Below are positions 40,719 through 49,083 of a stretch of 64,000 bases of DNA, piece after piece. The translations under genes were made by a program, and so were the position numbers. The stretch is from Limnohabitans sp. Rim8 (lineage in GTDB: Bacteria; Pseudomonadota; Gammaproteobacteria; Burkholderiales; Burkholderiaceae_C), in assembly GCA_945897795.1 (NCBI GenBank), contig CAMDFT010000001.1, forward strand, positions 43,672 through 107,671. Reading direction: 5' to 3'. The number at the start of each line of letters is the position of its first letter. The stretch's first letter is position 1. The notes under the pieces were generated by a model, which did no database searches, was not told the origin of the DNA, and saw only the letters and a list, made by a program, of their open reading frames with translations.

Positions 40719-41054
40719 GTTTTCCGCCTCATCCGGGGGTCATCGATGGCGTCCTAGGCACTGGCAAATCGTTGCTTGCTCATTGGCCTAGCGCCTTTAT
40801 TAAGTCTCGATATCGCTTTGCAGCCAAGGGCGGCGAATGCTCTCAACTGATACAAACCGCATTCAACACACGGATCGGAGGAAAGGCTGTTTTACATGGA
40901 TGGGGAAGTGGCATACTGAAGCAGCCAAAACAGGCTGGACGACAAAAGCATCACGGCCATACCTCTTCGACCAGAGGCCGCCTTCAAAGCGCGCTGTTGA
41001 CCGTAAGCGTTTTGTCGTTGAAAATATCAAAAATAACTGTTTTAGGTGCGCCGC
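40719..41054. other. Gene-free stretch before the Fic gene
   Basis: These 336 bases hold no gene I can support. Open frames exist on both strands but overlap the Fic start or show no recognisable motif. Near 40754-40795 CCTAG occurs on both sides of about 30 bases, a weak inverted pattern. The stretch has lower GC and odd composition compared with the core genes, in keeping with a recombined accessory patch; the Fic promoter should lie here. Confidence 0.4.
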
Positions 41055-42656
41055 ATGCAAAATGATGGGGAATATGCCGGATATAAGTGGCTTTCGCAGG
41101 CGTACGAGGTGGCGCAGGTGCAGCCCTTTCGGGTCCGCAGCGTCATCGGCTCGGTGCGCTCCAGTGCGGCGGCAAACGGCTTCGCGGTCGAGACGTACCC
41201 CACACATTACCAGCCGGATGCAACGCTGAGCGCGCACCTGACATTCGCGCTCAAGCATGAAGGCGTCGAGCTGGACTTTCTCAGCCGCTTGTTCGATGTG
41301 ACCGGACCTGAGCCCATCGCCAAATGGGCGCAAGAGGAGCCTACAGGCGCTTACGCTCGCCGCTGCGGTTTTCTCTATGAATGGCTTACCAACACAATTC
41401 TGGATGGCGTGGGCGATGCCGGTGGGAACTACGTCGACTTGCTCAACGCGTCGCAGTACCTGACCGCCACAGTGCAGGACAAGGTGCGCCGCTGGCGCAT
41501 CAACAACAATTTGCCGGGCACCCGCGCATTTTGCCCAATGGTTGACCTGAGGAGTCTGGACTCAGCCGATCCCGCTCAGTTGCGCTCAGAGATCGACAAG
41601 GTGGTGGATCAGTTCGGGTTTGAGACGATAGAGCGTGCGGTCAACTGGCTCACCATCAAAGAGAGCAAGGCCAGTTTTGCCATTGAGTCCGAGGGCAGGG
41701 AAGAGGACCGTATCCGCCGCCTGGCGCGAGCCATGAGCACGCACTGCGGCAAGATCGAATCCGCCCTCACGCAAGAGGGCATGCTGGAGATTCAGCAGGC
41801 CATCATGGGCGACAAGATGGTAGGTGCCAGGCTAGGCACTCGCCGGTCTCCGGTGTTTGTCGGACACACCAACTCGATTTTTGAGCCTGTGATCGACTAC
41901 CTGGCGCCGCACCATGAAAGGGTGCCCGAGATGATGGAGGGCTTGCGAGCGTTCGAGCTGCGTACCCGTGGGCAAAACCCACTGCTGCGAGCTTCGGCGC
42001 TGTCCTTTGGTTTCGTCTACATCCACCCGCTGAGTGACGGGAATGGTCGGCTCTCACGCTTCCTGATCAACGACATCCTTGGGCGCGATGGTTTCTTGCC
42101 TGCGCCAGTGATCCTGCCGGTTTCGGCCGTGATCAGTGAGAACGCCACACGGCGTGCAGCCTACGACACCGCCTTGGAGCACCTGTCGCGGCCACTCATG
42201 GCCACGATGAATGTGGTGTGCAAGTTCGGCGCGTCCGTGCAACACGAAGATGGTGTCGAGTCCAACTTGCACGTTGCAGACTGGCATCGGGGCTTGGCCA
42301 CTTGGCGATATGCTGATCTCACATTCCAGTCTGAGTACCTGGTCGACGTCATTCGTCACTCGATTTTGCATGGGCTCAAGGACGAGGCGGTGTACCTGCG
42401 GCGCTACGACATCGCGGTAGGCAGCCTCAAGGAAATCATTGAGGGCCGCGACGAAGACTATGCGACGATCATCCGATCCTTGGTGACGAACCTGAAAGTC
42501 AGCGCCAAGTTGCGCAAGACCTACCCCGGGGTTTTCAGCGACGAAGGATTGGTCAAGCGCGTCGAGCGAGCGGTCTTCAAGGCCTTTGAGTTGCTGCACG
42601 ACGATGGCGATGATGACGATGAGGTCGTTCCCCGCCTTGATGTGGTGGCCCGATGA
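41055..42656 (+). CDS. Fic-domain protein (AMPylator-type, class II-like inhibitory helix)
   Basis: A 533-residue Fic family enzyme, predicted to transfer AMP (or another nucleotide-linked group) to target hydroxyls. The Fic active-site motif HPLSDGNGRLSR contains catalytic His324. Upstream, S207-F-A-I-E211 resembles the inhibitory helix motif (S/T)xxxE(G/N), with Ser in place of the last Gly/Asn; Glu211 would block productive ATP binding. The C-terminal 170 residues are helical and end in an acidic DDGDDDDE tail. GTG at 41046 would add three residues. No Doc antitoxin is adjacent, as expected if inhibition is internal. Confidence 0.84.
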   Translation: MQNDGEYAGYKWLSQAYEVAQVQPFRVRSVIGSVRSSAAANGFAVETYPTHYQPDATLSAHLTFALKHEGVELDFLSRLFDVTGPEPIAKWAQEEPTGAYARRCGFLYEWLTNTILDGVGDAGGNYVDLLNASQYLTATVQDKVRRWRINNNLPGTRAFCPMVDLRSLDSADPAQLRSEIDKVVDQFGFETIERAVNWLTIKESKASFAIESEGREEDRIRRLARAMSTHCGKIESALTQEGMLEIQQAIMGDKMVGARLGTRRSPVFVGHTNSIFEPVIDYLAPHHERVPEMMEGLRAFELRTRGQNPLLRASALSFGFVYIHPLSDGNGRLSRFLINDILGRDGFLPAPVILPVSAVISENATRRAAYDTALEHLSRPLMATMNVVCKFGASVQHEDGVESNLHVADWHRGLATWRYADLTFQSEYLVDVIRHSILHGLKDEAVYLRRYDIAVGSLKEIIEGRDEDYATIIRSLVTNLKVSAKLRKTYPGVFSDEGLVKRVERAVFKAFELLHDDGDDDDEVVPRLDVVAR

Positions 42657-42807
42657 GTTCATGAGAGGCATAGCGGCAGTCCCGCTAACTGGCCAGGTCG
42701 TTGCCGAGGTGTTGTTTCAAGCCGGCCTTGTCGGAGACGAATTCGCAGTGGGCTTGCATGGGGAGATCATGACCTGCGTGCAATGATCAATCTCTATTCT
42801 TGCCTGT

Positions 42808-43599
42808 TCAAAGGCTGTTCGTCGCCACCATACACCGCACCCCCAATTCCTCCATCAGCCGTTGCTGCGCTGCTTGGGGTGCAATGTCGGTGAACAGGGT
42901 GTGCACCACTTTCAAGGGGGCCATTTCGATCATGGCGGGGCGCTCGAATTTGCTGTGGTCGGCCACCAGCCAGACCTGGCGGGATTGGGCCACGATGGCG
43001 CGGGCGACCATGACTTCGCGCATGTCGTAGTCACGCAGCGTGCCGTCGGCGTCAATGCCGCTGATGCCGATCAGGCCGATGTCGACCTTGAATTGGCGGA
43101 TGAAGTTCAAGGCCGCTTCTCCCACGATGCCCAGGTCTTCGGAGCGCAGGGTGCCACCGGCCACTACGACTTCGCAATGCGGGTTGGCCGCGAGGATGCG
43201 GGCCACATGCAGGTTATTCGTCACCACACGCAGGTCGCGGTGCTGGAGCAGTTCGCTGGCCACGGCTTCCACCGTGGTGCCAATGTTCATGAACAGGCTG
43301 GCGCCGTGGGGAATGGCCTCAGCCACTTGCCGGGCAATGTCTTGCTTGGCGCTGGCCTGGAAGCGCTGGCGTTCGGTGTAGGTGATGTTGCGGGTAGACG
43401 AGTCCACCGCACGCACGCCGCCATGAAAGCGCTCCAGCTGGGCGGCTTCGGTCAGGCGTTGAAGATCGCGCCGCGCGGTTTGCAGGGTGATGCCAAACTC
43501 TTGGGCGAGTTCTTCGGTTTTGACGCTGCCTTGTTCGCGCACGGATTGCAGGATCGCAAGTTGTCTGGGGTTGAGGGCCATGGTCGGTTGCTTTTTCAA
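42808..43599 (-). CDS. glpR: DeoR-family repressor of glycerol 3-phosphate genes
   Basis: A 263-residue DeoR-family regulator: N-terminal winged helix (NPRQLAILQSVREQGSVKTEELAQEFG, TLQTARRDLQRL) and a C-terminal sugar-phosphate-binding domain with VTNNLHVARIL, GGTLR and the DYDMREVMVARAI stretch. It is divergent from glpD, the standard glpR target, which supports the symbol. Glycerol 3-phosphate is the expected inducer. Positions 42657-42807 before its 3' end hold no recognised gene. Confidence 0.88.
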   Translation of the reverse strand: MKKQPTMALNPRQLAILQSVREQGSVKTEELAQEFGITLQTARRDLQRLTEAAQLERFHGGVRAVDSSTRNITYTERQRFQASAKQDIARQVAEAIPHGASLFMNIGTTVEAVASELLQHRDLRVVTNNLHVARILAANPHCEVVVAGGTLRSEDLGIVGEAALNFIRQFKVDIGLIGISGIDADGTLRDYDMREVMVARAIVAQSRQVWLVADHSKFERPAMIEMAPLKVVHTLFTDIAPQAAQQRLMEELGVRCMVATNSL

Positions 43600-43713
43600 T
43601 TTGGGAGCGGATTCTTCACCAAGAGCAATGTTTCAGAAAACGGGGTCCAATTTTCGATACAATCAAAAAAGAATCATTATAATCATTTATTTTTGATCAT
43701 TTGAGACAATATT
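43600..43713. promoter_or_regulatory. glpR/glpD divergent control region
   Basis: This AT-rich gap contains a perfect -10 box TATAAT at 43678-43683 for glpD. An imperfect palindrome surrounds it, with arms TCAAAAA (43663-43669) and TTTTTGA (43690-43696), and a TGATCA palindrome lies at its right end. These are good candidates for GlpR operator sites overlapping the promoter, so binding would block glpD transcription. Confidence 0.6.
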
Positions 43714-45294
43714 TTGAGTGAATTCAAGATTGAAGACACGCCAGCGACCTGTGATCTGCTGGTGGTGGGCGGTGGGGCCACCGGTTTGGGGGTGGCTTTG
43801 CAAGCCGCGCTCGAGGGTCGCAGCGTGCTGCTGGTCGAAGCCTACGACTTTGCCAGTGGCACCTCGTCGCGTTCGACCAAGCTGCTGCACGGCGGGGTGC
43901 GTTATCTGGCGCAAGGGCGTTTGCGCTTGGTGCGCGAGGCCTTGCGCGAACGCGCCACTGTTCTGACTTTGGCACCGCATTTGGCGCAGCCGCTGTCCTT
44001 TGTGGTGCCTGCCGCCGGTTGGCTGAGCTGGGTCTTCACGGGCACGGGCCTGAAGCTTTACCAGTGGCTGGCAGGGCGTTTGAGCTTGGGCGATACCGTG
44101 GCTGTGTCGCGCCAGGCGCTGGCCCGGGGATTTCCGGGCCTGGCGGGGTTGGTCGGGCGCGCGGTGGCGGGCATGCGTTATTGGGATGGCCAGTTTGAAG
44201 ATGCCCGTTTGGCGCTGGCCTTGGCCCAGACCGCGCAGCGCGCAGGTGCTCGCGTGCACAACCACACCCGCGTCACGGCCCTGAGCCCCACACCCGACGG
44301 CTGGCAAGTGCGCTTGCTCGATTCGCGGCGGGGCACATCGCGCACGGTGCAGGCGCGCTGCGTGGTCAACGCGGCGGGGGTGTGGGTGGACGAACTGCGC
44401 CGGATGGCCTTGCCACCCGAAACCGGATGGCCACAGCTCAAGGCCTTGGTGACCGCCAGTCAGGGCGTGCACCTGGTGGTCACGCGGGCGTGTTTGCCGC
44501 TGCGCGAAGCGGTGCTGATTCCCCGCACGGCCGATGGCCGGGTGCTGTTTGCTGTGCCTTGGCTGGGGGCCACCTTGATTGGCACCACCGACACCCCACG
44601 CAGCGACGCGCCACGCGAGCCGCAGCCCATGGCCGAAGAGCTGGACTTTTTGTTCCGCGAAACACGCAACGCGTTTGGCCTGGCCTTGCAAGCTGGCGAT
44701 GTGCGCAGTGTGTGGGTGGGCCTTCGCCCTTTAGTGGGGGCCGCAGGGCATGGCGATGCTGTGCAGTCCACCAGCCAGATGTCGCGCGAACACCTGATCC
44801 GCCGCGAAGCCCCGGGGCTGGTCACGGTGACCGGTGGCAAATGGACCACTTACCGCAGCATGGCCGAGGAGGTCTTGCACACCCTGCAGGCCCACGGCGA
44901 TGTGCCGCCTGCACCCAATGGACCCGTGGACACCCGCCAGCACCGACTGGTGGGTGCACCTGAAGAGGGCGGCTCGGCGCTGCACCCCTTGAGCGACGCC
45001 CCCGGCTTGCACTTGTGGGGCAGCCAAGCCGAACAGGTGCTGGCCATGCCTGGCGCTCAGCGGGAACTGGGGATGGGCCTGACCGAGGGGATGGTGCGCT
45101 TTGCGGCACGACACGAATGGGTCTGGACGGTAGAAGACATGCTCGCCAGGCGTTGGCGGGCATTGTTTTTGGATGCGCGTCAGGCGGCTAACATGGCCCC
45201 GGCCGTGGCCGCTTTGCTGCAAGAAGAGACCGGGCTAGAGCCCCGTTTGGAAGAATTTTTGGCGCTGTGCCAGCGTTACACGCTGGGCGATTGA
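43714..45294 (+). CDS. glpD: Aerobic glycerol-3-phosphate dehydrogenase
   Basis: Membrane-associated FAD enzyme that oxidises glycerol 3-phosphate to dihydroxyacetone phosphate and passes electrons to quinone. The 526-residue protein has the FAD motif GGGATGLGVALQA near residue 20, the family ASGTSSRSTKLLHGGVRYLAQG segment (quoted partly: SRSTKLLHGGVRYL), and VTGGKWTTYRSMAEE near the C-terminal domain. It starts with TTG, giving MSEFKIED. Its expression is probably controlled by the divergent GlpR. No glpK or glpF is in the window. Confidence 0.94.
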   Translation: MSEFKIEDTPATCDLLVVGGGATGLGVALQAALEGRSVLLVEAYDFASGTSSRSTKLLHGGVRYLAQGRLRLVREALRERATVLTLAPHLAQPLSFVVPAAGWLSWVFTGTGLKLYQWLAGRLSLGDTVAVSRQALARGFPGLAGLVGRAVAGMRYWDGQFEDARLALALAQTAQRAGARVHNHTRVTALSPTPDGWQVRLLDSRRGTSRTVQARCVVNAAGVWVDELRRMALPPETGWPQLKALVTASQGVHLVVTRACLPLREAVLIPRTADGRVLFAVPWLGATLIGTTDTPRSDAPREPQPMAEELDFLFRETRNAFGLALQAGDVRSVWVGLRPLVGAAGHGDAVQSTSQMSREHLIRREAPGLVTVTGGKWTTYRSMAEEVLHTLQAHGDVPPAPNGPVDTRQHRLVGAPEEGGSALHPLSDAPGLHLWGSQAEQVLAMPGAQRELGMGLTEGMVRFAARHEWVWTVEDMLARRWRALFLDARQAANMAPAVAALLQEETGLEPRLEEFLALCQRYTLGD

Positions 45295-45333
45295 TGCCAC
45301 ACCGAGTCGGCCAAATCCGCTCAATCAACCCAA

Positions 45334-45771
45334 TCAGCTAATGGCGGCCGACACAGCGGCCCGCAGGCCCAGCAGGTAACTGTCCACGCCAAAACCCGCG
45401 ATCTGGCCTTTGGCGATGTCGGCGATCACCGAGTGGTGGCGAAACGCTTCGCGGGCGTGGATGTTGGACATGTGCACCTCGATGATGGGGCACTTGAGGA
45501 TGGCCAGCGCGTCGCGGATGCCGTAGCTGTAATGCGTCCAGGCACCAGCGTTGATGACCACCGCCTGTACGCCATCGCCATGGGCGCGGTGGATGCGCTC
45601 GGCCATTTCACCTTCGTAATTGGTTTGGTAGCACTCGACCTGCGCGCCCAGTTCAAGGCCCAGGGCGGTCAATTCGGTGTTGATTTCGTCCAGCGTGGTC
45701 GTGCCGTATTGGGCCGGGTCACGTTTGCCGAACATGTTCAGGTTGATGCCGTGCAGGACAAGGATGTTCAT
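45334..45771 (-). CDS. aroQ: Type II 3-dehydroquinate dehydratase
   Basis: Shikimate-pathway enzyme that dehydrates 3-dehydroquinate. The 145-residue protein has the type II pattern: HGINLNMFGKRDPAQYG near the N-terminus with the active-site Tyr loop, NAGAWTHYSYGIRDAL in the middle, and EVHMSNIHAREAFRHHS containing the catalytic His. The ATG at 45771 is preferred over an upstream start at 45792. It stands alone between two plus-strand genes. Confidence 0.95.
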   Translation of the reverse strand: MNILVLHGINLNMFGKRDPAQYGTTTLDEINTELTALGLELGAQVECYQTNYEGEMAERIHRAHGDGVQAVVINAGAWTHYSYGIRDALAILKCPIIEVHMSNIHAREAFRHHSVIADIAKGQIAGFGVDSYLLGLRAAVSAAIS

Positions 45772-45893
45772 GGTGGAGGCTCTATTGCTCAAAGGATCGT
45801 GGGAATTGGGGCCAAGATCTGCGATTGTCGGTGATATGCGGCAAGATCATGCGTCTGCCGCCCTGATTGGCACGTATTCTCCGAAAGTTGACC

Positions 45894-46550
45894 ATGACCC
45901 CTTTGAAGATTGATTTTGTGTCCGACATCGCCTGCCCTTGGTGCGCCGTGGGTTTGGGCGGGCTGGAGCAAGCGCTGGAGCGCTTGCAAGGCGAGGTGCA
46001 GGCCGAGTTGCATTTTCAGCCTTTCGAGTTGAACCCGCACATGCCGCCAGGTGGCCAAGACTTGGGGGAACATTTGACCGAAAAATACGGCTCCACCCCA
46101 GAGCAACAAGCCCAGATTCGCCAGACGATCACCGAACGTGGGGCCGAGGTGGGTTTCGTGTTCAACCCCAACGGGCGAGGCCGGGTTTACAACACTTTTG
46201 ACGCGCACCGCTTGCTGCACTGGGCCGAAGGGCAAGGCGACGGGGCACAGCATGCCCTGAAAAAAGCCCTGCTGCAGGCTTACCAAGGCCGTGCCGAATG
46301 TGTGGAAGACCCGCAGGTTTTGTTGGCCAGCGTGGCCGCTGCAGGCTTGGATGTGTCGGCTGCCAACGCGGTGTTGCAAAGCGATGCCCACACCGCTGAA
46401 GTGCGCGAACGCCAGCAGTTCTACACCCAGGCGGGCATACGCTCGGTGCCGTCGGTCATCATCAATGACAAGCATTTGATCTCGGGCGGCCAGCCGGTCG
46501 AGGTGTTCGAGCAAGCACTGCGCCGCATCGCCTCGGGCGAAGTGGGTTGA
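45894..46550 (+). CDS. DsbA-family oxidoreductase (FrnE-like)
   Basis: A 218-residue thioredoxin-fold protein with the active-site disulfide CPWC (Cys14-Cys17) near the N-terminus and a helical insert, as in FrnE/2-hydroxychromene-2-carboxylate isomerase relatives. It has the cis-Pro region GIRSVPSVIIND. No signal peptide is seen, so it should act in the cytoplasm. It begins a run of five closely packed genes in the same direction. Confidence 0.88.
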   Translation: MTPLKIDFVSDIACPWCAVGLGGLEQALERLQGEVQAELHFQPFELNPHMPPGGQDLGEHLTEKYGSTPEQQAQIRQTITERGAEVGFVFNPNGRGRVYNTFDAHRLLHWAEGQGDGAQHALKKALLQAYQGRAECVEDPQVLLASVAAAGLDVSAANAVLQSDAHTAEVRERQQFYTQAGIRSVPSVIINDKHLISGGQPVEVFEQALRRIASGEVG

Positions 46551-46564
46551 GCGGAGCCTTGCAC

Positions 46565-47209
46565 ATGAACCCTCCGTTCAAGCAGCCAGCGGCCAACCAC
46601 GATGTACCGAAGGTCTGCACCTCACGGCGCAGACTTTTGGGCCAGTGGCCTGTGGCGGCGGCCTTGGCCCTGGTGGGCATGTCGGGTGGGGTGCGGGCGC
46701 AGCCTGAGCGCAAGGCTGCCGCGGCCGAACTGATTCGCCTGTGGCGGCAAAGCGGTGGTGCGCTGCTGATTCGCCACGCCGCGACCGAATCGGGCCTGGG
46801 CGACCCGGCGGGATTCACTTTGGGACAGTGCCGCACCCAACGCAATTTGAGCGATGCGGGCAAACAAGCCTCTCAGGCATTTGGGTCCTGGCTGCAAGCG
46901 CAAAATTTCAAGCCCGATGCGGTGCTGAGCAGCCAGTGGTGCCGCTGCCAAGATACGGCGCGACTGGCTTTTGGGCAGTTCGAAGACTGGCCCGCACTGA
47001 ACAGCACCTTTGCAGGCCAGGGCGATCCGGCTGCGCAGCAAAAAGCCCTGTTGGCCCGTTTGCGTGGATTGACGCAAGGCCGCAACGAGGTGTGGGTTAC
47101 GCACCAAGTGATCATGACCGGCCTGACCGGGGCCTACCCCAGCATGGGCGAGGGATTTTTGGTGGACCGCCAAGGCCGTTTGTTGGCCCGAGCGGAGCTG
47201 GCCCCATGA
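46565..47209 (+). CDS. Histidine phosphatase-superfamily protein, exported
   Basis: A 214-residue protein with the phosphoglycerate-mutase-type RHA motif (LIRHAATESG, Arg70 and catalytic His71) and a second active-site His in VTHQVIMTG. The N-terminus has twin arginines followed by a hydrophobic stretch (SRRRLLGQWPVAAALALVG, cleavage probably after VRA), so export is likely, possibly by Tat. Substrate unknown. The stop overlaps the next ATG. Confidence 0.83.
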   Translation: MNPPFKQPAANHDVPKVCTSRRRLLGQWPVAAALALVGMSGGVRAQPERKAAAAELIRLWRQSGGALLIRHAATESGLGDPAGFTLGQCRTQRNLSDAGKQASQAFGSWLQAQNFKPDAVLSSQWCRCQDTARLAFGQFEDWPALNSTFAGQGDPAAQQKALLARLRGLTQGRNEVWVTHQVIMTGLTGAYPSMGEGFLVDRQGRLLARAELAP

Positions 47210-47589
47210 GCGGCGTGTCCAGTTTGACGGTGTACTTTGACGGCTCGTGCCCCATGTGCCGACGCGAGATTGCCATTTACCGGCGTTTGCCCCAAGCGGC
47301 CGCCATCGACTGGGTGGATGTGAGTGGGGGTGCCGAATTGGGTGCCTCGCTCAGCTGCGCGCAGGCCATGGCCCGTTTCCATGTGCGCGACCGCCAAGGC
47401 CGCTTGTTCAGTGGCGCGGCAGCGTTTTCGCACATGTGGCGCATGTTTCCGGGTTGGCGTTGGTTAGGCTGGCTGTCGGCCTGGCCTCCGCTGTCTTGGC
47501 TGTTCGAGGCCGCGTACCGTTTGTTTTTGCCGTTGCGGCCTACTTTGCAAAAGTGGGTCAGGCGTGGTTTGGGTGAGGAGACATCGTGA
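47206..47589 (+). CDS. DCC-family (DUF393) thiol-disulfide oxidoreductase
   Basis: A 127-residue protein with the DCC signature YFDGSCPMCRREI (CxxC at Cys15 and Cys18) and a hydrophobic C-terminal half (LGWLSAWPPLSWLFEAAYRL) that could touch the membrane. Members of DUF393 have a thioredoxin-like fold; substrates are unknown. It overlaps the phosphatase gene by ATGA and touches the next start through TGATG, so the genes are translationally coupled. Confidence 0.84.
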   Translation: MSGVSSLTVYFDGSCPMCRREIAIYRRLPQAAAIDWVDVSGGAELGASLSCAQAMARFHVRDRQGRLFSGAAAFSHMWRMFPGWRWLGWLSAWPPLSWLFEAAYRLFLPLRPTLQKWVRRGLGEETS

Positions 47590-48365
47590 TGACCAGAGGC
47601 TTGTCGGGCGCTTTGCCCAAAGTGGTTGGCTTGGGTCTGTTGGGCGTTTTGGGTTTGACGGGGCTGCCCCAGGCCCTGGCTCAGGCCCCCAGCCCAGTTG
47701 GTGAGAAGGTGACTTTGGGCAGCTGGGCCATCGACCGCACCGAAGTGACCATCGCTCAGTTTGAGCGCTACGCCCGCGCCACCGGCACCGTGACCCGCGC
47801 CGAAAAAGAAGGCGGTGGTTTTGAATATGTGGGCGGATGGGTACGCCGTCCCGGTTGGTCTTGGCGCTTACCGGATGGCGTTCCGGCCAGCGCTGATTTG
47901 CCTGCTGTGCATCTGGATTTTGCCGAGGCGCAGGCTTACTGCCGCTGGGCAGGGGGGCGCTTGCCCACAGGCGCGGAATGGCAAAAGGCAGGGTTCACCG
48001 AGTTGCGTGACAAGCCCCCAGCGCCATGGGTGAAAGGCAAAACTTATCCCTGGACCACCGGTGACAGCCCGCAAGGCGCGAACACCAGCGACCCAGACCC
48101 CTGGCCCCGCGCCGCTGCTGCTGGTGCCACGCGCCAAGGCGTGAACGGCTTGTACGACATGGGCGCCAACGTGTGGGAGTGGACCACCGATGAGCAGGGC
48201 GGCCAGCGGCGCACCGTGGGGGGCTCGTGGTGGTACGGCGCTTACAACATGAAGGCCGATGTGCAGGCCTTCAAAGCCGCTGATGTTTATGTGGTCTACC
48301 TCGGCTTTCGCTGCGCTTATGACCTCTCGCCAAAAGGCACCAATCCGAGCAAGGCACCCTCATGA
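47589..48365 (+). CDS. Formylglycine-generating-enzyme-like (SUMF1 domain) exported protein
   Basis: A 258-residue protein with a signal peptide (VVGLGLLGVLGLTGLPQALA) followed by the FGE-sulfatase/C-type-lectin-like fold: WAIDRTEVTIAQFERYA, GRLPTGAEWQKAG, GANVWEWTTDEQGG and RRTVGGSWW. FGE converts Cys to formylglycine in sulfatases, but many SUMF1 proteins have other roles. The only Cys residues near the core are CRWAGG and FRCAY, and no sulfatase is nearby, so the activity is unproven. GTG at 47586 is an alternative start. Confidence 0.84.
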   Translation: MTRGLSGALPKVVGLGLLGVLGLTGLPQALAQAPSPVGEKVTLGSWAIDRTEVTIAQFERYARATGTVTRAEKEGGGFEYVGGWVRRPGWSWRLPDGVPASADLPAVHLDFAEAQAYCRWAGGRLPTGAEWQKAGFTELRDKPPAPWVKGKTYPWTTGDSPQGANTSDPDPWPRAAAAGATRQGVNGLYDMGANVWEWTTDEQGGQRRTVGGSWWYGAYNMKADVQAFKAADVYVVYLGFRCAYDLSPKGTNPSKAPS

Positions 48366-49060
48366 TGCATTCCTTGCCCGAGGGCTACCGTGCTTTGGTG
48401 TTCGGTGCCAGTGGCGCGATTGGCCAAGCTTTCGTGCAAGCCTTGCAAAGTGACCCGCGCTGCGCCAAGGTGTGCGGGGTTTCGCGCCAAAGCTCGCCCG
48501 GCTTTGATTTGCTGGACGAATCCAGCATGGCCACTTGCGCGCAGGCTTTGGCCGCACAGGGGCCTTTTCATTTGGTGCTGGACGCCACTGGTGCGCTGAC
48601 CTTGAACGGGCGAGGCCCTGAAAAAAGACTGGACGAACTGGATGCGGCGCATTTGCTGCATGCCTTGCAACTGAACGCTGTGGGGCCGTCTTTGCTGCTC
48701 AAGCACTTCGCGCCTTTGTTGGCCTCGGGTGAACGGGTGATTTGGGGCAAGTTGTCAGCGCGCGTGGGCAGCATTGAAGACAACCGCAAAGGCGGCTGGT
48801 ATGGCTACCGCGCCGCCAAGTCCGCGCTCAACATGTTGCTGCAAACAGCGTCCATCGAAATCGCGCGGCGCAGGCCATTGGCGGTGGTGGCCGCCTTGCA
48901 GCCGGGCACGGTTCAATCGGCTTTGAGCCAGCCATTTGTCGGCCAGGACGCCCTGCACCCAAACGAGTCAGCCCAGCGCTTGCTGGCCACGCTCGATGGC
49001 TTGCAGCCCACAGGGCGTGCGCAGTTTGTGGACCATCAGGGGCAGCACATCCCTTGGTGA
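48362..49060 (+). CDS. Short-chain dehydrogenase/reductase
   Basis: A 232-residue SDR protein with the nucleotide-binding GASGAIGQ motif at the N-terminus and the catalytic YxxxK in YGYRAAKSALN. The usual active-site Ser region (SARVGSIEDNRKGGW) precedes it. The closest pattern is the CsgA-like SDR group; the substrate cannot be read. It is coupled to the previous gene by ATGA and is the last of the five-gene run. Confidence 0.87.
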   Translation: MMHSLPEGYRALVFGASGAIGQAFVQALQSDPRCAKVCGVSRQSSPGFDLLDESSMATCAQALAAQGPFHLVLDATGALTLNGRGPEKRLDELDAAHLLHALQLNAVGPSLLLKHFAPLLASGERVIWGKLSARVGSIEDNRKGGWYGYRAAKSALNMLLQTASIEIARRRPLAVVAALQPGTVQSALSQPFVGQDALHPNESAQRLLATLDGLQPTGRAQFVDHQGQHIPW

Positions 49061-49083
49061 TGCGGCTAAGCAGAGGGCGTTGA

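Noticed and set aside
40863..41333. 156-residue minus-strand frame overlapping the Fic start
   Set aside because: It covers the start of the well-supported Fic gene and lacks a ribosome-binding site or known motif.
42586..42786. Small plus-strand frame at the end of the Fic gene
   Set aside because: It is out of frame with Fic, starts inside it, and has no motif or ribosome-binding site.
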